Below are positions 40,242-49,189 of a DNA stretch of 64,000 bases, piece after piece. Within the stretch, counting starts at the first letter, position 1. Each line of letters begins with the position of its first letter. The notes beneath the pieces were generated by a model. That model ran no database searches and had not been told where the DNA came from. It was given only the letters and a program-made list of their open reading frames with translations. Made by a program: the position numbers and the translations under genes. This DNA comes from CAZKWG01 sp964615375 (GTDB lineage: Bacteria; Myxococcota_A; UBA796; CAZKWG01), in NCBI GenBank assembly GCA_964615375.1, contig CAZTOW010000047.1, positions 13,055-77,054 of the forward strand. Direction: 5' to 3'.

Positions 40242-43200
40242 GCGACACGAACTTCGACCTCGACAAACAGGCCAGGGAACAGTGGGCCGCGTGGCTCCAG
40301 GCTGCCTTGGAGCGGCGGGGCTCCTCCCAGAAGGCGATCGCCATCGAGATCGACCAGGAGGACGGGTCGAGCGCCCGTTCGGACGTGAGCCGCTTCGTGA
40401 CCGGGAAGGAGGGCGCTCTTCGCGCCTGGTTCACCGTCCACCTCAACCGGCTCGACCTCCTGGCGCGCCACGCGGGCCTGAGCGTGGACGAGCTGCGGGC
40501 GAAGCTGGCGGCGCTCCAGCGCGGCGAGCTGGAGCCGGAGGTGGCGTGGCACCCCGCCTTCCCCGAGCTGCGCCTCGAGGACGTCGAGATCCCGGCGGCG
40601 CTGGAGGGCGAGCGGGGCGAGACCTTGGAGCGGGTGCTGGAACAATTCATCGCGCGCCTCGGGGAGCCCCAACGATGGACATCGAGCGTCAAGGGGGAGA
40701 AGCTCGGGATCATCGGTGATCCGGGGCGGACCCGAGACATCGCCGTGCGGCAGGTGCGCGAGGCCTTGCGGGCGCGGCTCGACGCGATCAGGGCGGACGC
40801 CGTGGCGAAGGTCCCGGACGCGCCGCACCTCTCCATTGAGGTCGTCGTCGCGCCCGCCGCCGCGGAGCCAGCGCCGGGTTTTCTGCGTATCCTGGTCATG
40901 AATGAGGGCCAGGCCCGCGAGACGGCGAACCTCGTGCCCTGGCGCCTGCGCTGCCTCGCGTGGGGTCCGGCGCAGGCCATGGCGCTCGCCCGCAGGTTGC
41001 GGTCGGCGCTGCCAGCGGGCCCCGCCCGGGAGGTGGAGCGCTTCGCTGAGAAGGTAGAGGCTACACCCGCGATGGTGGGCGCCGAGGGGGCCCCCGATCT
41101 GATCATCCGGCTGCTGGGGGCGGTGGCGCGGCGCGGCTGCCCGAGCGCGGTGCCAGAGGCGCGGGATCTGGTAGCGAGCGCCGCCTGGGAGCAGGCGCTC
41201 GTGCGGGGTGGAGAGGCCCTGAAGCCCTTCGACGAGGGGCTGATGGACCGGCTGATGTCGGACCTGGTCAGGCGGACGCGAACCCGACCCGACGACGTGC
41301 GCGCCTGGACCCTGGCGCCGCGCCCGGTGGTGTTGGAGGCGCTGCGGGACGCGCTGCGGGCGCTGCTGGGTCCGGCGGCGGGGCGCCCGCTGACAGCGCT
41401 GGTCGCCGAGCTGAAGCAGGCGAAGGGCGCCGCGCGTCAGGCGGCCATCGATGCGCTGGAGCGGGCGCTGGCCAGCGAGCCGGCTGACGCAATCCTGGAG
41501 GCGCTCGTCCGCGGCGGCCTGTTCACCGAGGAGCGCCGATACACGGGCGTGTTCCTGCGCGTCGCCGAGCCCGCGGTCGCCGCCATCTGGGCCGCGCGTG
41601 GGCTGGGAGAGCTGCCCCCCTTCGACCCCGACTGGCAGCGGCTGCTCGATCCAGACTGGCTCGTGGTGCTCGACGAGCTGGGGCGGCGGGGGCTCCGGGC
41701 CGAGACCCTGGCGGCGCGGCTGGCGGACTGCCCCGCGGAGCTGTGCCTGGACGCCGCGGCGATGGCGGTGCGCCACGCGCTCGCAGCAGTGGAGCACGTG
41801 GCCCCGGATGTGCTCGTGCCCGCCTGGGCCACGCTGATCTGGGCCCAGGCCCACGGGATGTATTCGTCGATGTTCGCCTGGAGCGATGGACCCTGGGGCG
41901 CCTGGGCGAAGCGCGCGCTCCGGGAGGTCTCGCGACGCTACCGCGATTCGCTGCCGACCTTCGATCGCGATCCGGTCGAGGAGCTGGCGCGGCATGTGCC
42001 CGAGCCGGTGTTGGCGCTGGTGGCGCGGTGGCGGGCCACGCCAGATGTTGCAGAGCGAAGTCGTGAACAGATCCAACACTGGGGCTTCTTCGCCTGGGTC
42101 GATCTTCGAGACCGGGACCAGCTCCGCCACCTGATCTGCGAGCTCTGTCCCGACCAGGTCGTTCCGACGGCGCCCTGGTCGCTGGACTGGTGGGAGAGGC
42201 AGGATCTTGGGCGGGGGCTGGTCCGCCTGGTCGAGCGCGCGCGGGGCGGAGACGATCGGGCGCTTCGTCTGCTCGACGGGCGGGCGTGGCTGGAGGAGCG
42301 GGCCGAGCGAATCGCCCTCGATCTCGACGCGATCCGGCGCGGACAGGCTGCGCAGCTCGCAGACCGGCTCTGGCATCACCTCCCCGCCAGCGGGGTGCTG
42401 TCCTGGGTGGCGCAGGCTGGCCACACCGGCGAGGACGCCGCGATCCTGCTCCATCAATTCGCGCACTGGCTGAAACCTGTGGAGCGCTCGGCCCAGATCG
42501 AGCCCCTGCTGGCGCTGGCCCGAGCGGCCGATCCGGCGGAGATGGAGCGGCTCTGCGCGCGCAGCCTGGTCATGGATCTGCGCTGGCATCGCCCGCTGGA
42601 CCCCACGTTGGCGCTCGCCATCGCCGAGCGCGTGGGGTTGCGCAAGCTGCTGCGCGCGATCGTCGCGCGACCAGCCCGGCTCCTGACTCGAAGCCGGCTG
42701 CGCGTGCGCGAGGGGCGCGTCGTCGTCGAGCCGACGGAGGAGTGGACGCCCTTGGTCGGCGTGGTGGTGCTGGGAGAGCCCCACCGTCCCCACGGCGCTC
42801 GGGTCGAGCTGGACGAGGCGGTAGAGGCCATGGAGGAGCAGGCACACGCCGCCGCCGTCGCGCTCTATCGGCTTGGGGAGCGCGACGCGCTACGCGCCCG
42901 ATGGCAGATCGGGCCGGACTACCTGGACGGGCTCGCGCTGTGGCGGGACCTCGCGCGGGCCGAGGGGCTGTACTCGCTGGTGGTGTGCGGCTTTCCGTCG
43001 CCGTACCACAGGCTGGACAGCCTCCTCGCTTTGGGGGAGCTCGAGGGGGACCCGTACAAGCGGGAGTCCTTCCTGCCGGCGATGCACCAACGGGAGCACG
43101 GCGCGTACCCGGCGCGACCGGCGCTGCTCGACGACCTCGATCAGATGGCGCCGATGCTGCGTCCCGAGGTCCTGTCCATCGGGCGCGGCGTCCGGATCCT

Positions 43201-44611
43201 GCTTCAAGACCTGCCCGAGGTGCTCTCGGACGAGATCGAGGCGATCCTCCTGACTGGCCCGTTCGCGCAACACCAGCACCGCGCGGCGGGCCTCGGGCAC
43301 CAGATCGGCGGGTGGCGTGACCGCGCGGCGACCGCGCTCCTGGACCTCGGCGACGACGGGCCGCTCCGGGTCTGGGCCCAGGTGGACGGCGGCCTGCACG
43401 CCAGCACGGAGCATGAGCAGGAGACCGCTCATGTGGTACAGCGCTGGCTCGACGCGGATCGTGCGCGACTGGATCGGGCCTGGACGCTGGTGCAGTCCGA
43501 AGCGCGCGCCGGCAGGCTCTCCGAAGAGCGGCGACGCGAGGCAGAGGATCGGCTGCTGCATGAAGGCTCGGCGACGGCGTGGCGCGAGCCTCTGGCGTCG
43601 GAGGTGTCGAAGCCCGTGGACCCGCGCCCTTACGTCATCGCGTTCGCGCTGAGCACCGACGATCATGGGCGCTGGACCTCTCTGCATCATCAGAACCGCC
43701 ACCACCGAGACTGGCTGCCGGTGATCCGCCAGCGCATCCGTCAGGTGGATGAGACGCGCACCCGCGCCGCGCTCGCCGTGGAGCTGAGCGCGCACGTGCC
43801 CAACCCGCATGAGCTGGAGCGCGAGCTGAGGCGCTGGGCCACCGAAGATCCCGATCCCTTTCTCGGTGGCCCCCGCTTCGACTGGCGCTGCGCTCGGGCC
43901 GTCGGCGGCTACGAGGTCCTGCTGGAGCGGCTCGTCAGGCTCGACCGGCCGTGGGTCGCGGAGGCGCTGGTGCGCCTTTGGGGTCTGGCGCTCCGGCTGC
44001 CGATTCGCGGCAACCGCCCTCGCTACGAGACGTATTCCTGGACCGAGGACCGCCCCCCTGAACCGATGGTCCTGGTGCCTTCTGGCTTCGGGACCTGCCC
44101 CTCACCCCTGGCCGAGCTGGCGCGCCACCTGGAGGCGCATGGGCGGACAGGGCAGCTCCTTCAGGCCTGGGCGAGTCCGCCGCTCGATCCGGCGCCCGAG
44201 CTGGAGGGTGATCGAGACCGGTCCTGGTGGATCCGCGCCTGGCTGCGCCCCTGGTGGCTGCGCCTGGCCGACGACGAAGCCCTGCTGGTCGAGCTGCGCC
44301 GCGACCCTGTGCGCTTCCCGATGGACGTCGTAGACGAGCTCATCCGTCGGCGCTCGCCAGGGTTGGAGGCGTTCTCTGCGCACCTGGCGCGGGTGACGGA
44401 CCACTTCGTCGTGCGGCCCCTGCTTGAGATCGATCCGGGCGCGGCGGTCCAGGTGGTGAGGGAGCGGGTCATCGAGCCTGTCGCGCCGATCCGGATGGAG
44501 CTGGCCTCGGCGATGGATGACGCGGCGTCGCGGTGGTTCCAGCATCTTGGGGTGCAGCGCGCGCTGCGGGCGGCTGTCGCGTCGCTCGTTCGGGGCGACG
44601 CCGCAGGATGA
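40238..44611 (+). CDS. Giant HTH protein with degenerate P-loop, unknown function
   Basis: 1457 aa, coupled by ATGA overlap to the DUF4258 gene. The N-terminus (about 10-90) looks like an XRE-type HTH (ERRGSSQKAIAIEI, SDVSRFVTGKEG, LARHAGLSVDELRAKL). A segment at 153-167 (GEKLGIIGDPGRTRD) is placed like the P-loop of STAND/NACHT proteins but lacks the Walker lysine, so ATP binding may be lost or the match may be chance. The rest is a long helical Leu/Trp/Arg-rich region with no known motif. The design recalls the 923-aa HTH-NTPase at 16009. A very large sensor that represses and restrains the DUF4258 protein is a reasonable guess. Confidence 0.6.
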   Translation: MSDTNFDLDKQAREQWAAWLQAALERRGSSQKAIAIEIDQEDGSSARSDVSRFVTGKEGALRAWFTVHLNRLDLLARHAGLSVDELRAKLAALQRGELEPEVAWHPAFPELRLEDVEIPAALEGERGETLERVLEQFIARLGEPQRWTSSVKGEKLGIIGDPGRTRDIAVRQVREALRARLDAIRADAVAKVPDAPHLSIEVVVAPAAAEPAPGFLRILVMNEGQARETANLVPWRLRCLAWGPAQAMALARRLRSALPAGPAREVERFAEKVEATPAMVGAEGAPDLIIRLLGAVARRGCPSAVPEARDLVASAAWEQALVRGGEALKPFDEGLMDRLMSDLVRRTRTRPDDVRAWTLAPRPVVLEALRDALRALLGPAAGRPLTALVAELKQAKGAARQAAIDALERALASEPADAILEALVRGGLFTEERRYTGVFLRVAEPAVAAIWAARGLGELPPFDPDWQRLLDPDWLVVLDELGRRGLRAETLAARLADCPAELCLDAAAMAVRHALAAVEHVAPDVLVPAWATLIWAQAHGMYSSMFAWSDGPWGAWAKRALREVSRRYRDSLPTFDRDPVEELARHVPEPVLALVARWRATPDVAERSREQIQHWGFFAWVDLRDRDQLRHLICELCPDQVVPTAPWSLDWWERQDLGRGLVRLVERARGGDDRALRLLDGRAWLEERAERIALDLDAIRRGQAAQLADRLWHHLPASGVLSWVAQAGHTGEDAAILLHQFAHWLKPVERSAQIEPLLALARAADPAEMERLCARSLVMDLRWHRPLDPTLALAIAERVGLRKLLRAIVARPARLLTRSRLRVREGRVVVEPTEEWTPLVGVVVLGEPHRPHGARVELDEAVEAMEEQAHAAAVALYRLGERDALRARWQIGPDYLDGLALWRDLARAEGLYSLVVCGFPSPYHRLDSLLALGELEGDPYKRESFLPAMHQREHGAYPARPALLDDLDQMAPMLRPEVLSIGRGVRILLQDLPEVLSDEIEAILLTGPFAQHQHRAAGLGHQIGGWRDRAATALLDLGDDGPLRVWAQVDGGLHASTEHEQETAHVVQRWLDADRARLDRAWTLVQSEARAGRLSEERRREAEDRLLHEGSATAWREPLASEVSKPVDPRPYVIAFALSTDDHGRWTSLHHQNRHHRDWLPVIRQRIRQVDETRTRAALAVELSAHVPNPHELERELRRWATEDPDPFLGGPRFDWRCARAVGGYEVLLERLVRLDRPWVAEALVRLWGLALRLPIRGNRPRYETYSWTEDRPPEPMVLVPSGFGTCPSPLAELARHLEAHGRTGQLLQAWASPPLDPAPELEGDRDRSWWIRAWLRPWWLRLADDEALLVELRRDPVRFPMDVVDELIRRRSPGLEAFSAHLARVTDHFVVRPLLEIDPGAAVQVVRERVIEPVAPIRMELASAMDDAASRWFQHLGVQRALRAAVASLVRGDAAG

Positions 44612-44736
44612 TGGCCCTGTGGAGCGCTCGTTGATGTTCCAGGCCGTCGAGAACGCGCGCCGAGAATCCGGCTGAGGGCCATCGCGCTCGGCGTAGCGCC
44701 CTTGGATCTCTCGTGCGCCTCAGCTATCGTCTCCTC

Positions 44737-44946
44737 ATGGAACCCACCGTCGACCAGATGACCCCGACCGAGCGTGCCACCGCCGGCCAGGACCTGTGGG
44801 ACCGCATCGCTGATCGGCCGCAGGACCTGCCGATCACCGAGGCCCAGCGCGCGGAGCTCCAGGACCGGCTCGCGGACTACCGGGCGCACCCGGAGACGTC
44901 GATCCCCGAGGAGGTCGCCCGGGAGCGGATGCTTCAGGCCCGGTAG
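44737..44946 (+). CDS. Addiction-module antitoxin-like protein
   Basis: 69 aa from the ATG at 44737; a GTG at 44713 is an alternative. The pattern TPTERATAGQDLWDRIADR, ITEAQRAELQDRLADYRAHPETS and PEEVARERML follows the small putative addiction-module component family (TIGR02574-like), antitoxins usually paired with RelE/ParE toxins. The next frame encodes only a 31-aa start of a toxin-like protein, so the pair is probably broken. No clear ribosome site is seen. Confidence 0.6.
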   Translation: MEPTVDQMTPTERATAGQDLWDRIADRPQDLPITEAQRAELQDRLADYRAHPETSIPEEVARERMLQAR

Positions 44947-44961
44947 GAGCGCGGCATCACC

Positions 44962-45057
44962 ATGTCGATGTTGAAGATCAACGTTCGCCCGGCTGCGCTC
45001 GATCCGCTGGTGTACCCGTGTGTCGAAGGGGTGCGGCGGTGGGCAGGCGGCAGATGA
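44962..45057 (+). pseudogene. Truncated RelE/ParE-like toxin remnant
   Basis: A 31-codon frame starts 15 bases after the antitoxin stop. It begins MSMLKINVRPAALD, the type of start seen in ParE/RelE toxins (xVRPxAxxD), and then diverges and stops after 31 residues. The expected 90-100 residue toxin is missing. Its TGA overlaps the ATG of the next gene (ATGA at 45054). I read it as a decayed toxin, but a chance short frame cannot be excluded. Confidence 0.35.
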
Positions 45058-45947
45058 GCGCGGAGTCAGCGACGCTCCAGTTTACCGGCCTCGACCGGGT
45101 CCGACAGCTCGTGGACGAGCACCGGGACGCGGTGGGCTACGCTGTCCTCCTCCACGTCCTCAACAGGGCGGACAGGAAACCTGTTGTTCGGATCAACCTG
45201 GCGAAGTCGGAGCTGGGGCCGTTCCTGGACCCCTCGCACGTGGGGGCGCCCACCCCGGCCCAGCTCTGCGAGGCCCTGCTGCGCCGGGTCCCGGTCGAGG
45301 TCGAACGCCACTGGTCCGAGCCGGGAGATCGGACGTACATGCTCCGCCTGCACCAGCCAAAGGGCGGCTATCTGGCGAGCAGGTCCTTCCACGCGCACCG
45401 ACCGTCTCCCCCCGCCCCGACCGCCCTGGCGCCCATCGTTGTGCAGCTCCACCCAGACCTGCTCCCCGAGGCCCGCGTCTGGCGCGCGCTGGGCGGCGCG
45501 GTCGAGGACTTCGTCGGCACCGTGGTCCGCGCCGTGAGCGGGCTCCTGGACGCCGAGCACCGGGTCGCGGAGCAGCTCGCCGATCGGCTCGCGAAGAGCT
45601 GGAAGCTGGTCGAGGCGCTCACCGAGCAACTCCTGATCGAGCGGGCCGAGCGGGCGCGCCTGGAGGGGGAACGACGCGCGGACGAGGGCGCGCAGCAGCT
45701 TCGCGACGTGCTGGCGGGCAAGCTGCTGGAGGAACTGGCCACGCTCGGACAGGCGGTGAACACGCGGCACGGGGATGTCCCGCCGGAGCTCATCGAGGCC
45801 TTCGACCGCTTCGCCGCCAGCCCGGCGCTGGTCGCGGCGCTGTCCACACCGGAGGTGAGGGTAATGCTCCAGGGCCCGCGGGCCTGCGAGGCGCTGGCCG
45901 CGCACCTGCTGGAGGCGGCACGCGGCGCCGGTGAGCAGAGCCCCTGA
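45054..45947 (+). CDS. Unknown protein with central coiled coil
   Basis: 297 aa. The first 110 residues look globular (FTGLDRVRQLVDEHRDAVGYAVLLHVLNRADRKP, with alternating strands and helices, then HVGAPTPAQLCEALLRR). A proline-rich linker follows (about 120-135), and residues 150-250 are strongly helical with heptad-like leucines (LLDAEHRVAEQLADRLAKSWKL). I do not recognise the family. Its ATG overlaps the stop of the toxin remnant. It ends just before the sigma-54 promoter region of the toxin gene and may have been picked up independently. Confidence 0.6.
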   Translation: MSAESATLQFTGLDRVRQLVDEHRDAVGYAVLLHVLNRADRKPVVRINLAKSELGPFLDPSHVGAPTPAQLCEALLRRVPVEVERHWSEPGDRTYMLRLHQPKGGYLASRSFHAHRPSPPAPTALAPIVVQLHPDLLPEARVWRALGGAVEDFVGTVVRAVSGLLDAEHRVAEQLADRLAKSWKLVEALTEQLLIERAERARLEGERRADEGAQQLRDVLAGKLLEELATLGQAVNTRHGDVPPELIEAFDRFAASPALVAALSTPEVRVMLQGPRACEALAAHLLEAARGAGEQSP

Positions 45948-45950
45948 GGC

Positions 45951-45965
45951 TGGCACGATTCTTGA
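45951..45965 (+). promoter_or_regulatory. Degenerate sigma-54-like element
   Basis: TGGCAC-N5-TTGA: the -24 box is perfect but the -12 box has GA instead of GC. It starts 160 bases before the well-formed sigma-54 promoter and shares the TGGCACGAT start with it, so it may be a decayed duplicate or a decoy binding site. A weak upstream transcript of the toxin gene is possible. Confidence 0.35.
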
Positions 45966-45980
45966 CAGGGGTGTCGAAGG

Positions 45981-46072
45981 GTTCGTCAGGTTCGTCACCG
46001 GTTCGTCAGTCGAAATCATAGCCGTTCTAAGCTGGTAACTCTTGATTCTGATGTCATGGCGGGGTGACGAAC
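45981..46072 (+). promoter_or_regulatory. Candidate enhancer (UAS): three GTTCGTCA repeats plus one inverted copy
   Basis: GTTCGTCA occurs at 45981-45988, 45990-45997 and 46001-46008, and its exact reverse complement TGACGAAC at 46065-46072. The direct copies lie about 100-130 bp before the -24 box of the sigma-54 promoter, the usual distance for enhancer-bound activators. A sigma-54 activator with a Fis-type HTH is encoded at 50343-52016 and is the obvious candidate to bind here. Confidence 0.65.
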
Positions 46073-46110
46073 GCCGATGGACGCTCTCGCGATTATCGGC
46101 GTTTATATTT

Positions 46111-46125
46111 TGGCACGATCCTTGC
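46111..46125 (+). promoter_or_regulatory. Sigma-54 promoter TGGCAC-N5-TTGC
   Basis: TGGCAC at 46111-46116, five bases, then TTGC at 46122-46125. This is the full -24/-12 consensus, with GG and GC at exactly the right spacing. Transcription would start near 46137, giving a leader of about 18 bases with a GGAG site before the toxin ATG at 46155. This rules out the longer open frame starting at 46077, which would begin upstream of the promoter. Confidence 0.8.
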
Positions 46126-46154
46126 TTGACTGGCAGCCGTCCCCCGGAGCTGTC

Positions 46155-47633
46155 ATGGACCTCGACCGTGTCCCGCGCGAGACCTCCTCGACCCGAGCGT
46201 CGTATACGACCACATCCTCGACCAGCGCGGCTGAGGTCAGCGGCGCGGAGAGCAACAGCGCGACCCAGGACGCGCTCGTGGATGTCGGCGGCGTCGAAGC
46301 GGCCGAGCCGGCTTCGTCCACGCTCTCTGGGCGCCAGGTCGGCGTGCTCGCCAACTTCGGGATCGGCCCCGAGAACCTCGACGACGAGGCTCAGGCACGC
46401 ATGGCCCACGCCATCGGACGCTTGGACGACATGCTCGCCTGCACCGGCGGCGACGAGGCCGCCTGCGCCGCGCTGGGCTCCGGCCCCATCAACCTGTCCG
46501 ACGCGAGCAGCGCCGACGGGAGCGAACAGGAGATCCTGCTCGAAGAAGCTGACTACACGCTCTCGCTCCAGGTCAGCACCGACCCCCTGACCGGCGAGAC
46601 CACCTCGCGCCTCCTCTACATCGACGCCGACGGGACCTACATCTCCGGCCTCTCGAACCAGCCCGTCGAGACCCTGTTCGCGCCGGAGCCGACGCCCGAG
46701 GCGGAGGCACCCGCCGAGGACGCACCGAACGCATCGCCCGACGAGAAGACCTGGCTGAACACGCTGGCCGGCCTCGACGCCGACTATCACGTCCTGGCGC
46801 GCCTCGGCGGCGCGATGCAGGCGTACGGCGCCGCCACGGATCTCGCTGTCGCCGTCCCGCTCCTGATCGCGCCCGAGCCCACGATGCTCACCAAGGTCGC
46901 GGCCGCGGGCGCTGGCCTGCGCGGGCTCGACGACCTGCAAGCGGGCGTGCGCACCCTGATCTCGGGCGAGCCCACCGAGGCCGCGACGCAGACGCTGGCC
47001 ACCGAACTGGCCCTTGCCCTGGGCGCCGACCCCGAGGCCGCGAAGACCATCGGCCTCGGCGCGGACATGGTCACCGGCCTGCTGAACCCGGCGGGCCGCC
47101 TCCGTCACATGACGACCGAGGCGTCCGAGCGGCTGGCGGCCGAGGCGGCAGAACAGGCTGGGAAGCACACCGACGAGGCCGCAAAGGCCCTCGGGGCGAC
47201 TGACGAACTCGGCAAGCAAGGCGCCAAGAAGGTTGACGACGCAGCGGACCTGACGCGGAAGATCCCGACGCCGGATGAGGTCCGGGGCGGGAGCCCGATC
47301 ACCATCCCGGACAACGCGGCGATCAACCAGCAGACCAAGAAGGCCGGCTACGAGCAGATCAAATTCATCTGGGACGACGGTGTCGCGAAGTACGAGGCGC
47401 GCTGGCACACCCGCACGCCGGGCGCGCCAGTGGACCAGGGCGACACCTGGGTCATCTGGCGCAAGATTCATGGGAACCCCAACGGCAAGCAGTCCGTCGA
47501 GCAGATCATGGTGGGCGAGGACGAGTGGGTCTCGATGGGAGCCTGGATGGGCGCGAGCAACGCCCGTAAAGCCGGGACTGCAACGATCGAGCAAGAGGCC
47601 CTGCTTACGGCAGGTCACCACGCAGCCAGATAG
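46155..47633 (+). CDS. Polymorphic-toxin-like protein with C-terminal toxin domain
   Basis: 492 aa. The N-terminal 190 residues are low-complexity, Ser/Thr/Ala/Glu-rich, with no signal peptide. Residues 200-370 form alanine-rich, membrane-like or coiled helices (DADYHVLARLGGAMQAYGAATDLAV; LATELALALGADPEAA; AAEAAEQAGKHTDEAAKAL), as in the stalks of polymorphic toxins. The last 110 residues are different: compact, aromatic and basic (GYEQIKFIWDDG, YEARWHTRTPGAP, DTWVIWRKIHGNPNGK, EEWVSMG-like EDEWVSMGAW, and LLTAGHH). This resembles the C-terminal toxin tip of RNase-type polymorphic toxins, but I cannot name the family. The likely immunity gene follows 8 bases later. It is driven by the sigma-54 promoter at 46111. 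Confidence 0.7.
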   Translation: MDLDRVPRETSSTRASYTTTSSTSAAEVSGAESNSATQDALVDVGGVEAAEPASSTLSGRQVGVLANFGIGPENLDDEAQARMAHAIGRLDDMLACTGGDEAACAALGSGPINLSDASSADGSEQEILLEEADYTLSLQVSTDPLTGETTSRLLYIDADGTYISGLSNQPVETLFAPEPTPEAEAPAEDAPNASPDEKTWLNTLAGLDADYHVLARLGGAMQAYGAATDLAVAVPLLIAPEPTMLTKVAAAGAGLRGLDDLQAGVRTLISGEPTEAATQTLATELALALGADPEAAKTIGLGADMVTGLLNPAGRLRHMTTEASERLAAEAAEQAGKHTDEAAKALGATDELGKQGAKKVDDAADLTRKIPTPDEVRGGSPITIPDNAAINQQTKKAGYEQIKFIWDDGVAKYEARWHTRTPGAPVDQGDTWVIWRKIHGNPNGKQSVEQIMVGEDEWVSMGAWMGASNARKAGTATIEQEALLTAGHHAAR

Positions 47634-47641
47634 GAGGGTCT

Positions 47642-48010
47642 ATGCGAACGGTCATCAAGGACTACTTCAGCGGCTTCGAGGGCGAGGCGGAGATCACGTT
47701 TGTCCGCAAGGATGCTCGGGGTAACGAGGCGGCCTTCACCCTGTGGTACGGCTACTTCTACAAGATCATGGAGCCCATTGAACCGGGCCCTACCGGTTGG
47801 ACCGGCCTCGCGCTGCCCTACCACACGGTGACGGGCTGGTACGACGACAACGACTGGCTCGTGCCGAATCCTGCTGAAGTCGCTCAGCAGCTCGACGCCG
47901 TAGAACGGGGCGCGCTGAATGCGCCGGCATCCCAGATCCTCGATGAGCTGGTCGCGTTTATCCGCGAAGGTATCGAGGCCGGCGACGCGCTGCACATCCA
48001 GTATTTCTGA
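47642..48010 (+). CDS. Probable immunity protein for the upstream toxin
   Basis: 122 aa, acidic, with no known motif. AGGAGGG overlaps the toxin stop and sits 5 bases before this ATG, so expression is tightly coupled. Features seen are a beta-rich first half (EAEITFVRKDARGNEAAFTLWYG), a tyrosine/tryptophan-rich centre (GWYDDNDWLVPNP) and a helical end. Size, charge and position match immunity proteins of polymorphic toxins, which bind and block the C-terminal toxin domain. The function is inferred from position only. Confidence 0.6.
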   Translation: MRTVIKDYFSGFEGEAEITFVRKDARGNEAAFTLWYGYFYKIMEPIEPGPTGWTGLALPYHTVTGWYDDNDWLVPNPAEVAQQLDAVERGALNAPASQILDELVAFIREGIEAGDALHIQYF

Positions 48011-48599
48011 GCCGGTTGAGGCGTGCCCGTCGCTCCTGCTGATGCGCCCTACCTCCGGTCGAACGCGAACGACAGCGCCTCGCCGTCGCCGCCAGCCGCC
48101 TCCAGCGCACCGACGGCCGGGTCGGGCCGGTTCGCGCCGCATGAACGTCGGCCGTCTCGCCATCTCGTACCCCCAGCACCCCTCAGACACGCGCGACCGA
48201 CCGCGCCCAGGGCGCCAGCTCTGTGATGCTGGTGCGCTGTGCAAAGATGTACCTGGTGCCAGTTCCAGTGCCCGAAGGCACCTGGCAGATCAAGGCCGGC
48301 TTCAAGAGCAGCCCAGTGGACGCCGGCAGCGTGGTTGTCCCGGCGAGCGGCACCGTGTCGCTGATCTGCGAGCGGAGCACCCGTCTGTGCAAAGGATGTA
48401 ACGCGGATCTGTAGCATTTTTCCGATTTTGAGCGCGGCGCTGGTTTCTGCTCTCGGAGCCCTTGCCAGGCGCTCCGAATTATGTCCAATAGAAGGAGTCG
48501 CCCCAACGGGCGGCGGCAGCCCTTCGAGCGCCGCGTTCTTCGCGGTGATCGGAGAGGTATGTCCTGTCTACACGAGTCAACCCGATCTCGGAGATCCCG
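48011..48599. other. Non-coding or unassigned region between immunity gene and small protein
   Basis: In 589 bases I see no convincing gene. A 63-codon plus-strand frame at 48223-48414 (CAKMYLVPVPVPEGTWQIKAG and a C-terminal CKGC) is possible but has no ribosome site. The stretch contains the TTATGTCCAATAGAA motif at 48479-48493 that recurs near the recombinases. It may be an old junction between two inserted segments. Confidence 0.35.
48479..48493 (+). repeat. TTATGTCCAATAGAA, near copy of the recombinase-upstream motif
   Basis: It matches 14 of 15 bases with 8973-8987 (before recombinase 1), and partly 61297-61308 (before recombinase 2). No recombinase gene lies next to this copy. If it is an attachment or binding site, it would mark an internal island junction at about 48.5 kb; if it is a promoter piece, it would serve the gene at 48600. 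Confidence 0.4.
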
Positions 48600-49001
48600 A
48601 TGTCCGACACACCCCACATTCGCCTGGAGCAAGGAACGGCCTTGAGCCTGCTCTGGGAGACCGCCGATGATCTGCGCCAGAGCGCCGCTGATCTTCACGC
48701 CGCCGCAGACGCGCACGCGATGAGCACCTTCGCCTTCTTGCGCGACATGGCCGATGGCGGCGCGCCTGATCCCTCGGGCCTGCTGCGCACCCGCGGCCAC
48801 CTCGAAGCGCTCCTGGATCAGCTCTCTGAGCGTGCGGACTCGGAGGCCGCGCACCTCGCCGAGCTGCGCGTCGCGCTCGCGCCGCCGGACCTGACCGACG
48901 AGCTGGAGGCCCGCGCGCTGGCGACGTTCCAGGAGCGGTACCGGCGTCGTGGTGTGGAGCCGCTGCCCGAGGATCCTCGACCGGCCGAGGGTGGAGAGTA
49001 A
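48600..49001 (+). CDS. Small helical protein, unknown
   Basis: 133 aa, acidic and almost entirely helical (ALSLLWETADDLRQSAADLHAAADAHAMSTF; GHLEALLDQLSERADSEAAHLAELRVAL), so a coiled-coil or helical-bundle protein. There is no signal peptide and no known motif. A GGAGATCCCG stretch precedes the ATG, giving a weak ribosome site. It is convergent with the DUF2325-like/viperin operon. I cannot assign a function. Confidence 0.5.
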   Translation: MSDTPHIRLEQGTALSLLWETADDLRQSAADLHAAADAHAMSTFAFLRDMADGGAPDPSGLLRTRGHLEALLDQLSERADSEAAHLAELRVALAPPDLTDELEARALATFQERYRRRGVEPLPEDPRPAEGGE

Positions 49002-49189
49002 CGAGAAGTTCACGACGTGGACGCCGCGCATGGGCGCCCCCGTGTGATGACGTGGTGCCCGTGGGCGCCCCGGGATCCGTGGCGCACATGGCACCCGTGG
49101 CGCCCATAAACGCCTGAGCATCCGGCTTCACCGCCGATGATCATCGTCCGTGGACGCCCATGGCGCCCATGGCACCCGGGCCACCGCGT

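Noticed and set aside
46077..46154. Longer toxin start at 46077
   Set aside because: It would begin upstream of the sigma-54 promoter at 46111, and its first 26 codons have no ribosome site; the ATG at 46155 has GGAG at the right distance.
48223..48414. 63-codon protein in the gap after the immunity gene
   Set aside because: No ribosome site or family resemblance, and its composition is compatible with random GC-rich sequence; kept only as a note in the gap entry.
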